Source: SLAN01 sp046545955 (lineage in GTDB: Bacteria > Spirochaetota > Spirochaetia > DSM-27196 > SKKC01). From it: DNA of 9,197 nt. The notes under the pieces are model-generated. The model was not told where the DNA came from, did no database searches, and saw only the letters and a list, made by a program, of their open reading frames with translations. Numbering within the stretch: the stretch's first letter is position 1; each line of letters begins with the position of its first letter. Shown here piece after piece: positions 1 to 6,997 of this stretch. The position numbers and the translations under genes were made by a program. Where the stretch lies: assembly GCA_046545955.1 (NCBI GenBank), contig JBKGYS010000108.1, positions 1 to 9,197 of the forward strand, in the 5' to 3' direction.

Positions 1-810
1 TATGGTGCGCACGAACGCGCTTCCGACCACCGCCGCCTCGCAGTGCGGAGCGACGAGCGAGACCTGATCGGGGCGTCGAATGCCGAAGCCGGCGAAAATG
101 CGCGCTCCCTGTGCGCGAATACGGTCGAGAAACGCGATCGTCTCGGGAAGCAGTTCCGTATCGCTTCCGGTGGTTCCGGTGCGCAGGGCCACGTAAACAT
201 ACTCCGGATTCGTTTCGAGCGCGAGGCGAACACGGGCCTCCGAGGAGGTCGTCACGAGCACGGGTACGGCGGCAATTCCTTCGCGACGACAGGCATCGTA
301 AAGGCCGGCATCGTAGTCGGGCGGAAGGTCGGGCACGATAAGCCCGGTCACACCGTGCGCGACCGCCCGCCGCACGAACGCCTCCACGCCGGGGGTTACG
401 ACGAGGCTTGCGTAGCACATAAGGAACACCGGGACGCTCGTAAACGAGCGAACCTCGTCGACGAAGGCAAATCCGTCCTCGACGGTGAAACCGTGTTCGA
501 GGGCGGTGGAACACGCGTCCTGTATGGTCGGTCCGTCGGCGGTCGGATCGCTGAACGGAAACTGAATCTCGAGGTAGCTCACGCCGGCATCGCACAGGGC
601 ACGCACCGCCTCGAGGCTTGCCGCACGGTCGGGGTAGAACGGCACCACGTGCGCCATCACACGGGCAGCGCCCGAAGCCCCCGTGCCGGACTCTTCGCCG
701 TGGGTACCCGCGCCGGGGGCGATAGAGCCGGTACGGTCGCCGGCGGGGCGGCTGCCGGCGCCGGCCTCGTCGCCGGCCATCGATCTGTTCGTTTCAGGGA
801 AATTACTCAC
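1..810 (-). CDS. trpA: Tryptophan synthase alpha subunit, TrpA (3' end cut by window edge)
   Basis: TrpA cleaves indole-3-glycerol phosphate to indole and glyceraldehyde 3-phosphate; indole is channelled to TrpB. The frame stays open for 270 codons from 810 to the left edge, so the C-terminus is missing. The barrel core is clear: the segment LEIQFPFSDPTADGP places the catalytic acids at about Glu81 and Asp92, with the same 11-residue spacing as E. coli Glu49/Asp60. Later come GLIVPDLPPDY, VALRTGTTG and IFAGFGIRRPDQV, matching the family's substrate and phosphate loops. I chose the GTG at 810 because it overlaps the trpB stop (GTGA) and has GGGAGG 10 nt upstream. This gives about 50 residues rich in Gly/Ala/Glu ahead of the usual start of the fold (near RVMAHVVPF). 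An internal ATG at 657 would remove this extension but has no visible ribosome binding site. The function is secure; the start is less so. Confidence 0.95.
   Translation of the reverse strand, partial: MSNFPETNRSMAGDEAGAGSRPAGDRTGSIAPGAGTHGEESGTGASGAARVMAHVVPFYPDRAASLEAVRALCDAGVSYLEIQFPFSDPTADGPTIQDACSTALEHGFTVEDGFAFVDEVRSFTSVPVFLMCYASLVVTPGVEAFVRRAVAHGVTGLIVPDLPPDYDAGLYDACRREGIAAVPVLVTTSSEARVRLALETNPEYVYVALRTGTTGSDTELLPETIAFLDRIRAQGARIFAGFGIRRPDQVSLVAPHCEAAVVGSAFVRTI
660..780 (-). other. Low-complexity Gly/Ala-rich N-terminal extension of TrpA
   Basis: Residues of about 11-51 of TrpA lie upstream of the part that aligns with the family and are almost entirely Gly, Ala, Ser, Thr, Glu, Asp, Arg and Pro. 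The DNA carries repeated GCCGGC and GCCGGCGAC motifs. No signal peptide, membrane segment or domain is visible, so it is probably a disordered tail. Base composition is even richer in GC than the neighbouring coding sequence. It may be a local repeat expansion or, less likely, a wrongly assigned start. Confidence 0.6.
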
Positions 811-2030
811 AGGCTGTCCGCCTCCCGCTGGAGAAAGTTTTTCCATACTTCCGGTTGCAGCTCGCGCGCGGATATGAACAGGTCCTTGTCCCCGCGTCCG
901 CTCATATTAATGACCACCGAATGGCCGGGCCCGAGCTCACGAGCCCGCTCGAGGGCCACAGTGCCGGCGTGAGCGGATTCGAGCGCAAAGATGACCCCCT
1001 CACTTCGTGCAAAGTGCTTAAGCCCCTCGAGCGCCTGTGCGTCGCCGGCACGGCGAAAGGTAATGCGCCCGCTGCTTCCGAGATGCGCAAGCTGCGGGCC
1101 GATACCGGGGTAGTCGAGGCCGGCGGACACCGAATGCGTCTCGGCGACCTGGCCGTCGTCATTGAGGAGGAAAAGGCTCTTGTATCCCTGCACGATCCCT
1201 TCGCGTCCGAGCCCGCCCATCCGCGCGGCATGATCGCCGGTATCATCGCTTCGACCGCCCGCCTCGACGCCGATGAGCTCGGGCGCGTCATCTTCGAGGT
1301 ACGGAGAGAAGAAGCCGATCGCATTCGACCCGCCCCCGACACAGGTCACCAGTGCATCGGGCGTAACCCCGCGCTCGGCGAGCTGGTCGCGGACTTCGGT
1401 TCCGACGACGCCCTGGAACTCGCGGACCATATCCGGAAACGGACTCGGACCAAGCGCGCTTCCGAGCAGATAGTGCGTGTCGGCAAAGCTCGCCGACCAG
1501 TCGCGCATGGCCTCGTTTACCGCATCCTTGAGCGTCCTCGCCCCCGATTTCACCGGCATTACCTCGGCGCCGAATAGCTCCATCCAGAACACATTCGGCC
1601 GCTGGCGACGAACATCGACCTCGCCCATATACACTCGGCACCTCAGGCCGAGTTTCGCGCAGACCGCCGCAGTGGCGACACCGTGCTGGCCGGCGCCCGT
1701 TTCGGCGATAATGCGCGTCTTGCCCATGCGCTTGGCAAGCAGCGCCTGCCCGAGGGCGTTGTTAATCTTGTGCGCCCCGGTGTTGGCAAGACCCTCGAGC
1801 TTAATGTAAATATCCGCTCCGCCCACCTCGCGGGTCAGGTTCTGCGCGAACAGAAGCGGAGTCGGCCGGCCCACGTAGTCGCGAAGAAGCCTGTGGTACT
1901 CGGCGAGAAATGCCTCGTCGCCCATAGCATCGACAAAGGCCTCTTCGAGCTCGTCGAGCGGGGAGCGAAGGACCTCTGCGACGAATCGCCCGCCAAACTG
2001 ACCGAAAAAGTCGTTGAACAGCTCACGCAT
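807..2030 (-). CDS. trpB: Tryptophan synthase beta subunit, TrpB
   Basis: TrpB is the PLP enzyme that condenses indole with serine to give tryptophan, working as an alpha2-beta2 complex with TrpA. The protein has 407 residues, the normal size for classical (TrpB1) enzymes. The PLP lysine sits in TGAHKINNALGQ (Lys88), followed by AETGAGQHG with the catalytic Glu110, the phosphate loop GGGSN at 232-236, HSVSAGLDYPGIGP and the C-terminal SGRGDKD. The ATG at 2030 was chosen because AAGGAG lies 7 nt upstream and the protein then begins MRELFNDFFGQFGGRF, the expected TrpB start; longer in-frame starts lie inside trpCF. The start overlaps the trpCF stop by 8 nt (ATGCGTGA) and the stop overlaps trpA by 4 nt, which suggests translational coupling. 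One oddity: the segment before the lysine reads EGLAN where most homologues I recall have EDLNH. Confidence 0.98.
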   Translation of the reverse strand: MRELFNDFFGQFGGRFVAEVLRSPLDELEEAFVDAMGDEAFLAEYHRLLRDYVGRPTPLLFAQNLTREVGGADIYIKLEGLANTGAHKINNALGQALLAKRMGKTRIIAETGAGQHGVATAAVCAKLGLRCRVYMGEVDVRRQRPNVFWMELFGAEVMPVKSGARTLKDAVNEAMRDWSASFADTHYLLGSALGPSPFPDMVREFQGVVGTEVRDQLAERGVTPDALVTCVGGGSNAIGFFSPYLEDDAPELIGVEAGGRSDDTGDHAARMGGLGREGIVQGYKSLFLLNDDGQVAETHSVSAGLDYPGIGPQLAHLGSSGRITFRRAGDAQALEGLKHFARSEGVIFALESAHAGTVALERARELGPGHSVVINMSGRGDKDLFISARELQPEVWKNFLQREADSL

Positions 2031-3759
2031 TGTGTATCTCCTTGAAAAATGCTGCGAGTTTCGCGTGGTCCTTCTTTCCTGGTTCGGATTCGAGCCCGGA
2101 ACTCGCGTCGACGAGCTCGGGTTCGTGCCGGTACAGCGCCGCGGCGATCGTGTCCGGTGCCAGGCCGCCGGCAAGCCACAGCGAGCCGTGATCGGCAACC
2201 GCGGCTACCGTCTCCGGCTCGATCATGCACCCGGTACCGCCACGCGATTCACGGCTGAAGGCGTCTACGAGGACTCTCGGACACTTCCAGCGGTCAAGCT
2301 CGGCCGCGTCATCGGGACTGCGCAAACGCAGCGCTTTATAGTAGGGAAAGGCAAGGTGGGCGCACTCCTCGGGTTCCTCGTCCCCATGGAACTGCACCGC
2401 GTCGATCGCCCCCTCCGCGATAAGCGCTTCGACTGCGGGAGGCAGAACGTGGCCTCCATCGCGCTTCTCGCAGACGACCACCGCCACGCGGAGACAGTCG
2501 AGACCCGCACACGCTCGCACCGCCTGCGGGGTTGCCTGTCGCTTCGAATCGGCAAAGACGAAGCCGAGAATATCCGCCCCGAGCCGTACGGCTTCGGCGC
2601 CGTCGCGATAGTTGGTAATACCGCAGATTTTCACAAGCGGCAGGCCGGGTTTCATCCGGGCGGCGAGCCGATTCCAGAAATCGCGCGGCTGCCCCTCGCT
2701 GCCCGCGGCCATGAACGCCTCGCGGCCGCTTCCCGCCTGCCGCGTCTTCCACGCAAGCCCCGCTCGAATCCGGTCGATGCGCTCGGGCTCGCGCACAACC
2801 GCTTCCCCGACAAGCACCGAATCAAAGCCCGCGCTCGATGCAACCGCCGCCTGCTCGGCCTCGAACACGCCGCTTTCGTATACGACACGAGCCTCCCAGT
2901 CGATACTCGGGCGCACGCGAAGCGGCGTGAGCGGATCCACCCGGAAGGTCGTAAGATCGCGCGCGTTAATCCCGACAAGCGGAGGAGCAAGGTCTCGCAC
3001 CGCGTCCACCTCCCATTCGGCGTGCACCTCGACAAGCGCCGCCATACCGAGGCTTATCGCGCGCTCGTGCATTTCAGCGAGCCGATCGGGCGAAAGCAGC
3101 GCCGCTATGAGAAGCACCGCGTCGGCGCCGGCGCGGTAGGAAACATCGACATCCTCTACATCGAGAAGGAAGTCCTTGCGAAGAAGCGGAAGGTCGGGGT
3201 AGCGCTCCTTTACGGCGGTAAGGTCGGCGAGGCAGCCCCCGAAATGGTCTTCCTCGGTGAGAACGCTCACCGCATCGGCCCCTCGCTCGGCATAGAGGCC
3301 CGCTTGCTCGAGCGGGTCGAGCCCTGCGCTTATATCGCCCCTCGAAGGGCTGCGGCGTTTGATCTCGCAGACGATTCCGCCTGTCGGAAGGAACGCAAGC
3401 GGCCGGGCGCCTGCTCCCTGCCCACCCGCGGGCACTCGGGTTTCGGGCACCCGTTCACCGTTTTCTCGGTTCCCGCGGGCCTCGGGCGCGCTCGGGCGGG
3501 CCTCGGGCGCGCTTTGGCGTGCCTCGGGCGCATTCCCGCCGGCATCGCGAGCATTCGCGTCGGCCTCCGGCGCCCGCCCGCGGGCCTCTGTCGCGCTTTG
3601 TCGCGCCTCTGTCGCGCTCGGGCGGGCCTCTGTCGCGCTCGGGCGGGCCTCTGTCGCGCTTGGGCGCGCCTCAGGCACCGGACAGCTCAGCCCGTAACCC
3701 TCGCGCGCGATACGATCGCGGCGCTTATCGGCAATACGCGAAAGAATATTCGGAGTCAT
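2023..3759 (-). CDS. trpCF: Bifunctional indole-3-glycerol phosphate synthase / phosphoribosylanthranilate isomerase (TrpC-TrpF fusion) with heptad-repeat insert
   Basis: The 578-residue fusion catalyses two consecutive steps: the TrpF half isomerises phosphoribosyl-anthranilate to CdRP, and the TrpC half closes the indole ring. TrpC spans about 1-340. Its N-terminal helix (about 4-20) is followed by a repeat insert (29-98) and linker, then the barrel with CEIKRRSPSRG (Glu132, Lys134), LLRKDFLLD (Lys195), LVEVHAE (Glu244), GINARDL (Asn265) and VYESGV (Glu295), so every catalytic residue is present. TrpF spans about 373-578: VKICGITN (catalytic Cys379), VQFHGDE, LVDAFS (Asp499), LAGGL and VDASSGLESEPGKKD. 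The start at 3759 overlaps the trpGD stop (ATGA) and has AGGGTGG 7 nt upstream; a longer start at 3885 would lie inside trpGD. The protein is about 120 residues longer than the roughly 450 of typical TrpCF, mainly because of the repeats and linkers. Confidence 0.97.
   Translation of the reverse strand: MTPNILSRIADKRRDRIAREGYGLSCPVPEARPSATEARPSATEARPSATEARQSATEARGRAPEADANARDAGGNAPEARQSAPEARPSAPEARGNRENGERVPETRVPAGGQGAGARPLAFLPTGGIVCEIKRRSPSRGDISAGLDPLEQAGLYAERGADAVSVLTEEDHFGGCLADLTAVKERYPDLPLLRKDFLLDVEDVDVSYRAGADAVLLIAALLSPDRLAEMHERAISLGMAALVEVHAEWEVDAVRDLAPPLVGINARDLTTFRVDPLTPLRVRPSIDWEARVVYESGVFEAEQAAVASSAGFDSVLVGEAVVREPERIDRIRAGLAWKTRQAGSGREAFMAAGSEGQPRDFWNRLAARMKPGLPLVKICGITNYRDGAEAVRLGADILGFVFADSKRQATPQAVRACAGLDCLRVAVVVCEKRDGGHVLPPAVEALIAEGAIDAVQFHGDEEPEECAHLAFPYYKALRLRSPDDAAELDRWKCPRVLVDAFSRESRGGTGCMIEPETVAAVADHGSLWLAGGLAPDTIAAALYRHEPELVDASSGLESEPGKKDHAKLAAFFKEIHNA
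3466..3675 (-). repeat. Ten tandem 21-bp coding repeats (7-residue units) inside trpC
   Basis: TrpC residues 29-98 divide without gaps into ten 7-residue units: PEARPSA, TEARPSA (twice), TEARQSA, TEARGRA, PEADANA, RDAGGNA, PEARQSA, PEARPSA and PEARGNR. The consensus is [P/T]-E-A-R-P-S-A. Units 2-4 are nearly identical at the DNA level and the middle ones are diverged, as in a minisatellite with an older core. All units keep the reading frame because the period is 21 bp. The array sits between the N-terminal helix and barrel strand 1, and is followed by about 30 further low-complexity residues. The regular Pro argues against a stable coiled coil, so a flexible linker is more likely. Confidence 0.95.
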
Positions 3760-5363
3760 GATGCGGCCACCCTGAAACTTGCCTCGATAAGATCGTACAC
3801 GTAATCGCGCACCGTGCCGTCGGACAAACGCCGCCGCACCATATTCACGCCGGCGGAGAAGTTCGGACACACTCCGGCCACCCACAGCGCCGCCCCGGCG
3901 TTGAGAACAACCGCATCGTGCATGGCCTCCGGTGCTTCCTCGCGAAGAAGCGCGCGGGCAATCGCCGCGTGCTCGCCCGCCGTCCCCCCGGTTACAAGGT
4001 CCTGCGTCGTGTGACCCATAACGCCGAAGTCGCTTGGGTCGATAGTTTCCTCGATGAGCTCGCCGCCGTCCTCAAAGCGCACCACGTGCGTCATCGCCGC
4101 CGGGCTTATCTCGTCGAGCCCATCTTCGCCGTGGACGACCATCGCCCGCTCGATTCCGAGCATCTTCGCCGCCTCTGCGACCGGCCGCAGGAACCGCTTG
4201 TCGAACACCCCGATGAGTTGATACCGCGCCGCCGACGGATTCGAAAGTGGACCGATAAGATTAAACACCGTTTTTATCCCGAGCTCCCGCCGTGGCGCCG
4301 CCGCGTGCTTCATCGCGCTGTGATACTGCGGAGCGAAAAGAAACGCGAAGTTCTGCTCCTCCAGGAGCCGCTCGGCGTGCTTTGGAGTAAGCTCCAGATT
4401 CATTCCGAGCGCCCGGTAGAAGTCGGCGCTTCCCGACGTACTCGACACCGCGCGATTGCCGTGTTTTGCCACCGTCGCCCCGCACGCGCTCGCCACGAGC
4501 GCGGCAAGGCTTGAAATATTGAACGTACCAAGCCCATCGCCGCCGGTTCCACACGTATCGAGCGTGGCCTTACTGACATTCACCTTGACACGCTTGGCCT
4601 GAAGCACCGACGCGCAACCGGCGATCTCGCTCGCGGCGATTCCCTTCGCGTTCATCGCCACGAGAAACCCCGCGATCTGCGAGCCCGTGAGGTATCCTTC
4701 GGTTACCTCCTCCATAAACCGCGAAGCCTCCTCGCGGCTCATATCGTTTCCTGCGAGCAGGCTATTCAATTTCTCGCTTACCGGAAAGGCGTCGCGACGA
4801 TAGTTGAGGAAATTGCCGAGAATCCGGCGGCCTGTCTGCGTACCGATGCTCTCGGGGTGAAACTGTACCCCCTCGACCACGTACTCGCTGTGGCGAAGCC
4901 CCATAACCTCCCCGTCCTCGCTCCAGCACGTCGGCTCGAGCACCTCGGGAATATCGTCAGGGTCGGCGACAAGCGAGTGATAGCGCATAAAACTCGACGG
5001 CGATGGAATACCGCGAAACAGCCCCTCGCCGTCGTGTTTCATAGGCTCGCTCTTACCGTGAACGATTCGCTTCGCCCCGACAATCGGCGCGCCGTACGCG
5101 TAGGCAATCGCCTGGTGCCCGAGACACACGCCGAGAATGGGAATACGCCCGGCGAATCGACGCACCGTCTCCACGCTCACCCCGGCATCCTCCGGACGCC
5201 CCGGACCCGGCGAAATGATAATCCGCGACGGCGCCATGCGCTCTATTTCGTCGAGTGAAATCATGTCGTTTCGCACCACCTTCACCGGCTCGTCGCTTAT
5301 CTCGTGCACGTACTGATAGAGGTTGTGTGTGAACGAGTCGTAGTTGTCGATAAGAAGAATCAT
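3756..5363 (-). CDS. trpGD: Bifunctional anthranilate synthase glutaminase subunit / anthranilate phosphoribosyltransferase (TrpG-TrpD fusion)
   Basis: The 535-residue protein joins two activities. The N-terminal class I glutamine amidotransferase domain (about 1-190) supplies ammonia to TrpE; it starts MILLIDNYDSFTHNL and shows the catalytic triad as GVCLGHQA (Cys80) and QFHPES (His169, Glu171), plus the PGPGRPEDAG loop. The C-terminal domain (about 198-535) transfers phosphoribose from PRPP to anthranilate. It shows CGTGGDGLGTFNIS (PRPP loop near 272-276), KHGNRAVSS (300-308) and FLFAPQYHSAMKHAAAPRRELGIKTVFNLIGPLSNP, split here as AMKHAAAPRRELG and TVFNLIGPLSNP. The same fusion is found in E. 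coli and relatives. The start ATG overlaps the trpE stop (ATGA), with GGAGGTG 5 nt upstream; the stop overlaps trpCF by 4 nt. No key residue is missing. Confidence 0.97.
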   Translation of the reverse strand: MILLIDNYDSFTHNLYQYVHEISDEPVKVVRNDMISLDEIERMAPSRIIISPGPGRPEDAGVSVETVRRFAGRIPILGVCLGHQAIAYAYGAPIVGAKRIVHGKSEPMKHDGEGLFRGIPSPSSFMRYHSLVADPDDIPEVLEPTCWSEDGEVMGLRHSEYVVEGVQFHPESIGTQTGRRILGNFLNYRRDAFPVSEKLNSLLAGNDMSREEASRFMEEVTEGYLTGSQIAGFLVAMNAKGIAASEIAGCASVLQAKRVKVNVSKATLDTCGTGGDGLGTFNISSLAALVASACGATVAKHGNRAVSSTSGSADFYRALGMNLELTPKHAERLLEEQNFAFLFAPQYHSAMKHAAAPRRELGIKTVFNLIGPLSNPSAARYQLIGVFDKRFLRPVAEAAKMLGIERAMVVHGEDGLDEISPAAMTHVVRFEDGGELIEETIDPSDFGVMGHTTQDLVTGGTAGEHAAIARALLREEAPEAMHDAVVLNAGAALWVAGVCPNFSAGVNMVRRRLSDGTVRDYVYDLIEASFRVAAS

Positions 5364-6760
5364 GACTGCACCTCCAGGCCCACCGCGCGCATAAGCGCTG
5401 AAAGCTTCTCCTGCGTCTCCTCGTATTCACGCTCCGGGGTCGAGTCGTACACGACGCCTCCGCCCGCCTGAAGCACCATGCGGTCTCCCGTTCTAAGCGC
5501 AGTCCGGATGGCGATGCAGGTATCGAGATTGCCCCCAGGCTCGATGTAGCCGACAATCCCCGCATAGAAACCCCGCCGGTGCGGCTCGATCGCATCCACC
5601 GTCTCGATCGCCTGAATCTTCGGCGCTCCACTCACCGTTCCCGCCGGGAACGTCGCGCGTATCGCGTGAATGCCGTCCTTGCCGGGCGCAAGCGGTCCGC
5701 GCGCCTCGCTGACAATGTGCATAACCCGCGAATAACGTTCCACCGTCATAAGCTCCTCGACCCGCACCGATTCGCACACCCGTCCGATATCGTTTCGCGC
5801 GAGATCGACGAGCATCATATGCTCGGCGCGCTCCTTACTGTCGGCGAGAAGCTCGCGCTCGAGGTCGGCATCCTCATCCGGAGTATCCCCCCGGCGGCGA
5901 GTCCCGGCGATCGGGCGGATAGTCACCTCGCCGCCTCGCACGCGAACGTGCATCTCAGGGCTCGCGCCGAAGAGCTCGTGTTCGCCGTAATTCAGGTAAA
6001 ACAGGTACGGCGCCGGGTTTGCAGCCCGAAGCCTTCGATACGCCTCGAGCGCGGGAAGCTGCGTCTGCACCTCGAGCCTGCGACTCGGCACCGCCTGCAG
6101 CAAATTGCCGTCCACTATTTCCTGGACGATATGCTCGACGCCGGCCCGGTGCTTCGCCCGCGGAAGATGATCCGCGAGAATCTTCGTCGCATACGAGGTC
6201 TCGTCGGGACTGAGATAGTTGAAGTCCATATCGTCGAGTTTCGAAACCGTCTCGTTCACCGCCGCTTCAACATCGATCTCGCGCTCGGCGTAGTTGAGCC
6301 CCACCACGTGAAGCGTATCCGTATAGTGGTCGCAGATAATAAACACGTGCCCGAGGATAAAGGACGCCAACGGAAGGCCGAGCGGATCATCCCGTTCGGC
6401 AAGCCGGATCGTGTCGCACTTCGCGCAAAACTCGTAGCCCAAAAAACCGACCCCGCCCGCCGGAAACGGAAACTCGTAGCCGGACGCATCGTGCTGGTCG
6501 GCAAAATAGCGGAGCACATCGAGAATATCCGACGCCTTGCTGCGAACCCGGTAGCGCTCGCCGTCCTTCGTCATATACACGCCGGCCTCGCGCTGTTCCA
6601 CCCGGAACGCCTCGCGCACCATCAAAAGCGAGTAGCGCGCGCGCCCCTTATCGAACGACGCCGACTCGAGAAGCGCCACCGCGTCGAGTTTCTTCGCCAG
6701 CGTAAACGGCGTAAACCGCTCTCCCGGTACCTTTTTTACGATCGTATCGCCGCGTTTCAT
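5360..6760 (-). CDS. trpE: Anthranilate synthase component I, TrpE
   Basis: TrpE makes anthranilate from chorismate, using ammonia from the TrpG domain encoded next. The 466 residues contain the N-terminal regulatory region with LLES at 30-33 and NPAPY at 248-252, both part of the tryptophan feedback site in characterised enzymes. The chorismate-binding region shows GASPE (265-269), IAGTRRRG (284-291), MLVDLARNDIGR (316-327), His348, GTVSGAPK (374-381) and a C-terminal ETQEKLSALMRA. Feedback inhibition by tryptophan is therefore likely. The ATG at 6760 was chosen because GGAG lies 9 nt upstream and the family's usual sequence starts just after it. A longer in-frame start at 6919 would run through the leader hairpins and is rejected. 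Aminodeoxychorismate synthase (PabB) is a less likely reading given the LLES motif and operon context. Confidence 0.97.
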   Translation of the reverse strand: MKRGDTIVKKVPGERFTPFTLAKKLDAVALLESASFDKGRARYSLLMVREAFRVEQREAGVYMTKDGERYRVRSKASDILDVLRYFADQHDASGYEFPFPAGGVGFLGYEFCAKCDTIRLAERDDPLGLPLASFILGHVFIICDHYTDTLHVVGLNYAEREIDVEAAVNETVSKLDDMDFNYLSPDETSYATKILADHLPRAKHRAGVEHIVQEIVDGNLLQAVPSRRLEVQTQLPALEAYRRLRAANPAPYLFYLNYGEHELFGASPEMHVRVRGGEVTIRPIAGTRRRGDTPDEDADLERELLADSKERAEHMMLVDLARNDIGRVCESVRVEELMTVERYSRVMHIVSEARGPLAPGKDGIHAIRATFPAGTVSGAPKIQAIETVDAIEPHRRGFYAGIVGYIEPGGNLDTCIAIRTALRTGDRMVLQAGGGVVYDSTPEREYEETQEKLSALMRAVGLEVQS

Positions 6761-6811
6761 ATTCCTTATCTCCAAGGCCAATAGTTTTTCCCAGGATGAA
6801 GTGCCGCAAAC

Positions 6812-6876
6812 AAAAAAAGCCGCGCGCAAAAGAATCCCCTGCTCATTCAGGCAGGCGGAGCACTTCAGCGGGCGGC
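6812..6876 (-). terminator. Attenuator terminator with T7 tail upstream of trpE
   Basis: GCCGCCCGC (6876-6868) pairs with GCGCGCGGC (6827-6819) over nine positions with one C-C mismatch, directly followed by seven T residues (6818-6812). The 40-nt interior holds a second small hairpin, CCTGC (6855-6851) with GCAGG (6842-6838). The location between trpL and trpE, on the same strand, fits the regulated terminator of an attenuator. The long interior makes its strength uncertain. Confidence 0.65.
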
Positions 6877-6906
6877 CCTGTTTAAAGTCTTTACACCGTA
6901 ACTGGT

Positions 6907-6928
6907 TAATCCGGCTCACGCCGGATCA
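6907..6928 (-). promoter_or_regulatory. Leader 3:4-like hairpin without U-run
   Basis: ATCCGGC (6926-6920), loop GTGA, GCCGGAT (6915-6909) is a perfect 7-bp stem, extendable to 9 bp with one G-U pair. It would compete with an alternative pairing of segment 2: CGGCT (6975-6971) with AGCCG (6916-6912), and CGGA (6965-6962) with TCCG (6925-6922), which has a symmetric 5x5 internal loop. The following bases (TAACCAGTT) have no U-run, so by itself it is a poor intrinsic terminator. It may be a pause or relay element. Confidence 0.55.
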
Positions 6929-6962
6929 GGCCATACACGCAAGACCCCGAGTAATTCCGGGT

Positions 6963-6997
6963 CCGCTCACAGCCGTAAGACCGCCCTATGTGAGCGG
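6963..6997 (-). promoter_or_regulatory. Leader 1:2 (pause/anti-antiterminator) hairpin
   Basis: CCGCTCACA (6997-6989) and TGTGAGCGG (6971-6963) form a perfect 9-bp stem with a 17-nt loop. The 5' arm is made of the leader codons that directly follow the two Trp codons, so translation and folding compete. This is the equivalent of segments 1 and 2 of the enteric trp leader. Confidence 0.8.

Noticed and set aside
43..972. Long plus-strand open frame opposite trpA
   Set aside because: It is the antisense shadow of trpA and the trpB end in GC-rich DNA; no ribosome binding site and no recognisable protein.
3466..3675. CRISPR array
   Set aside because: The repeats are direct 21-bp units without spacers and keep an open coding frame within TrpC.
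2014..3804. Long (596-codon) plus-strand open frame opposite trpCF
   Set aside because: Its repeats are only the reverse complement of the TrpC heptads, and the minus-strand protein has all catalytic motifs.
5579..6784. 401-codon plus-strand open frame opposite trpE
   Set aside because: Shadow of trpE caused by high GC; no family resemblance.
6897..6908. TAAC-CA-GTTA palindrome as a TrpR operator
   Set aside because: It is far downstream of the promoter and lacks the CTAG-type half-sites of known trp operators.
6761..6919. Upstream extension of trpE to an in-frame start at 6919
   Set aside because: It would translate through the attenuator terminator; a good ribosome binding site sits before 6760 and homologues start there.
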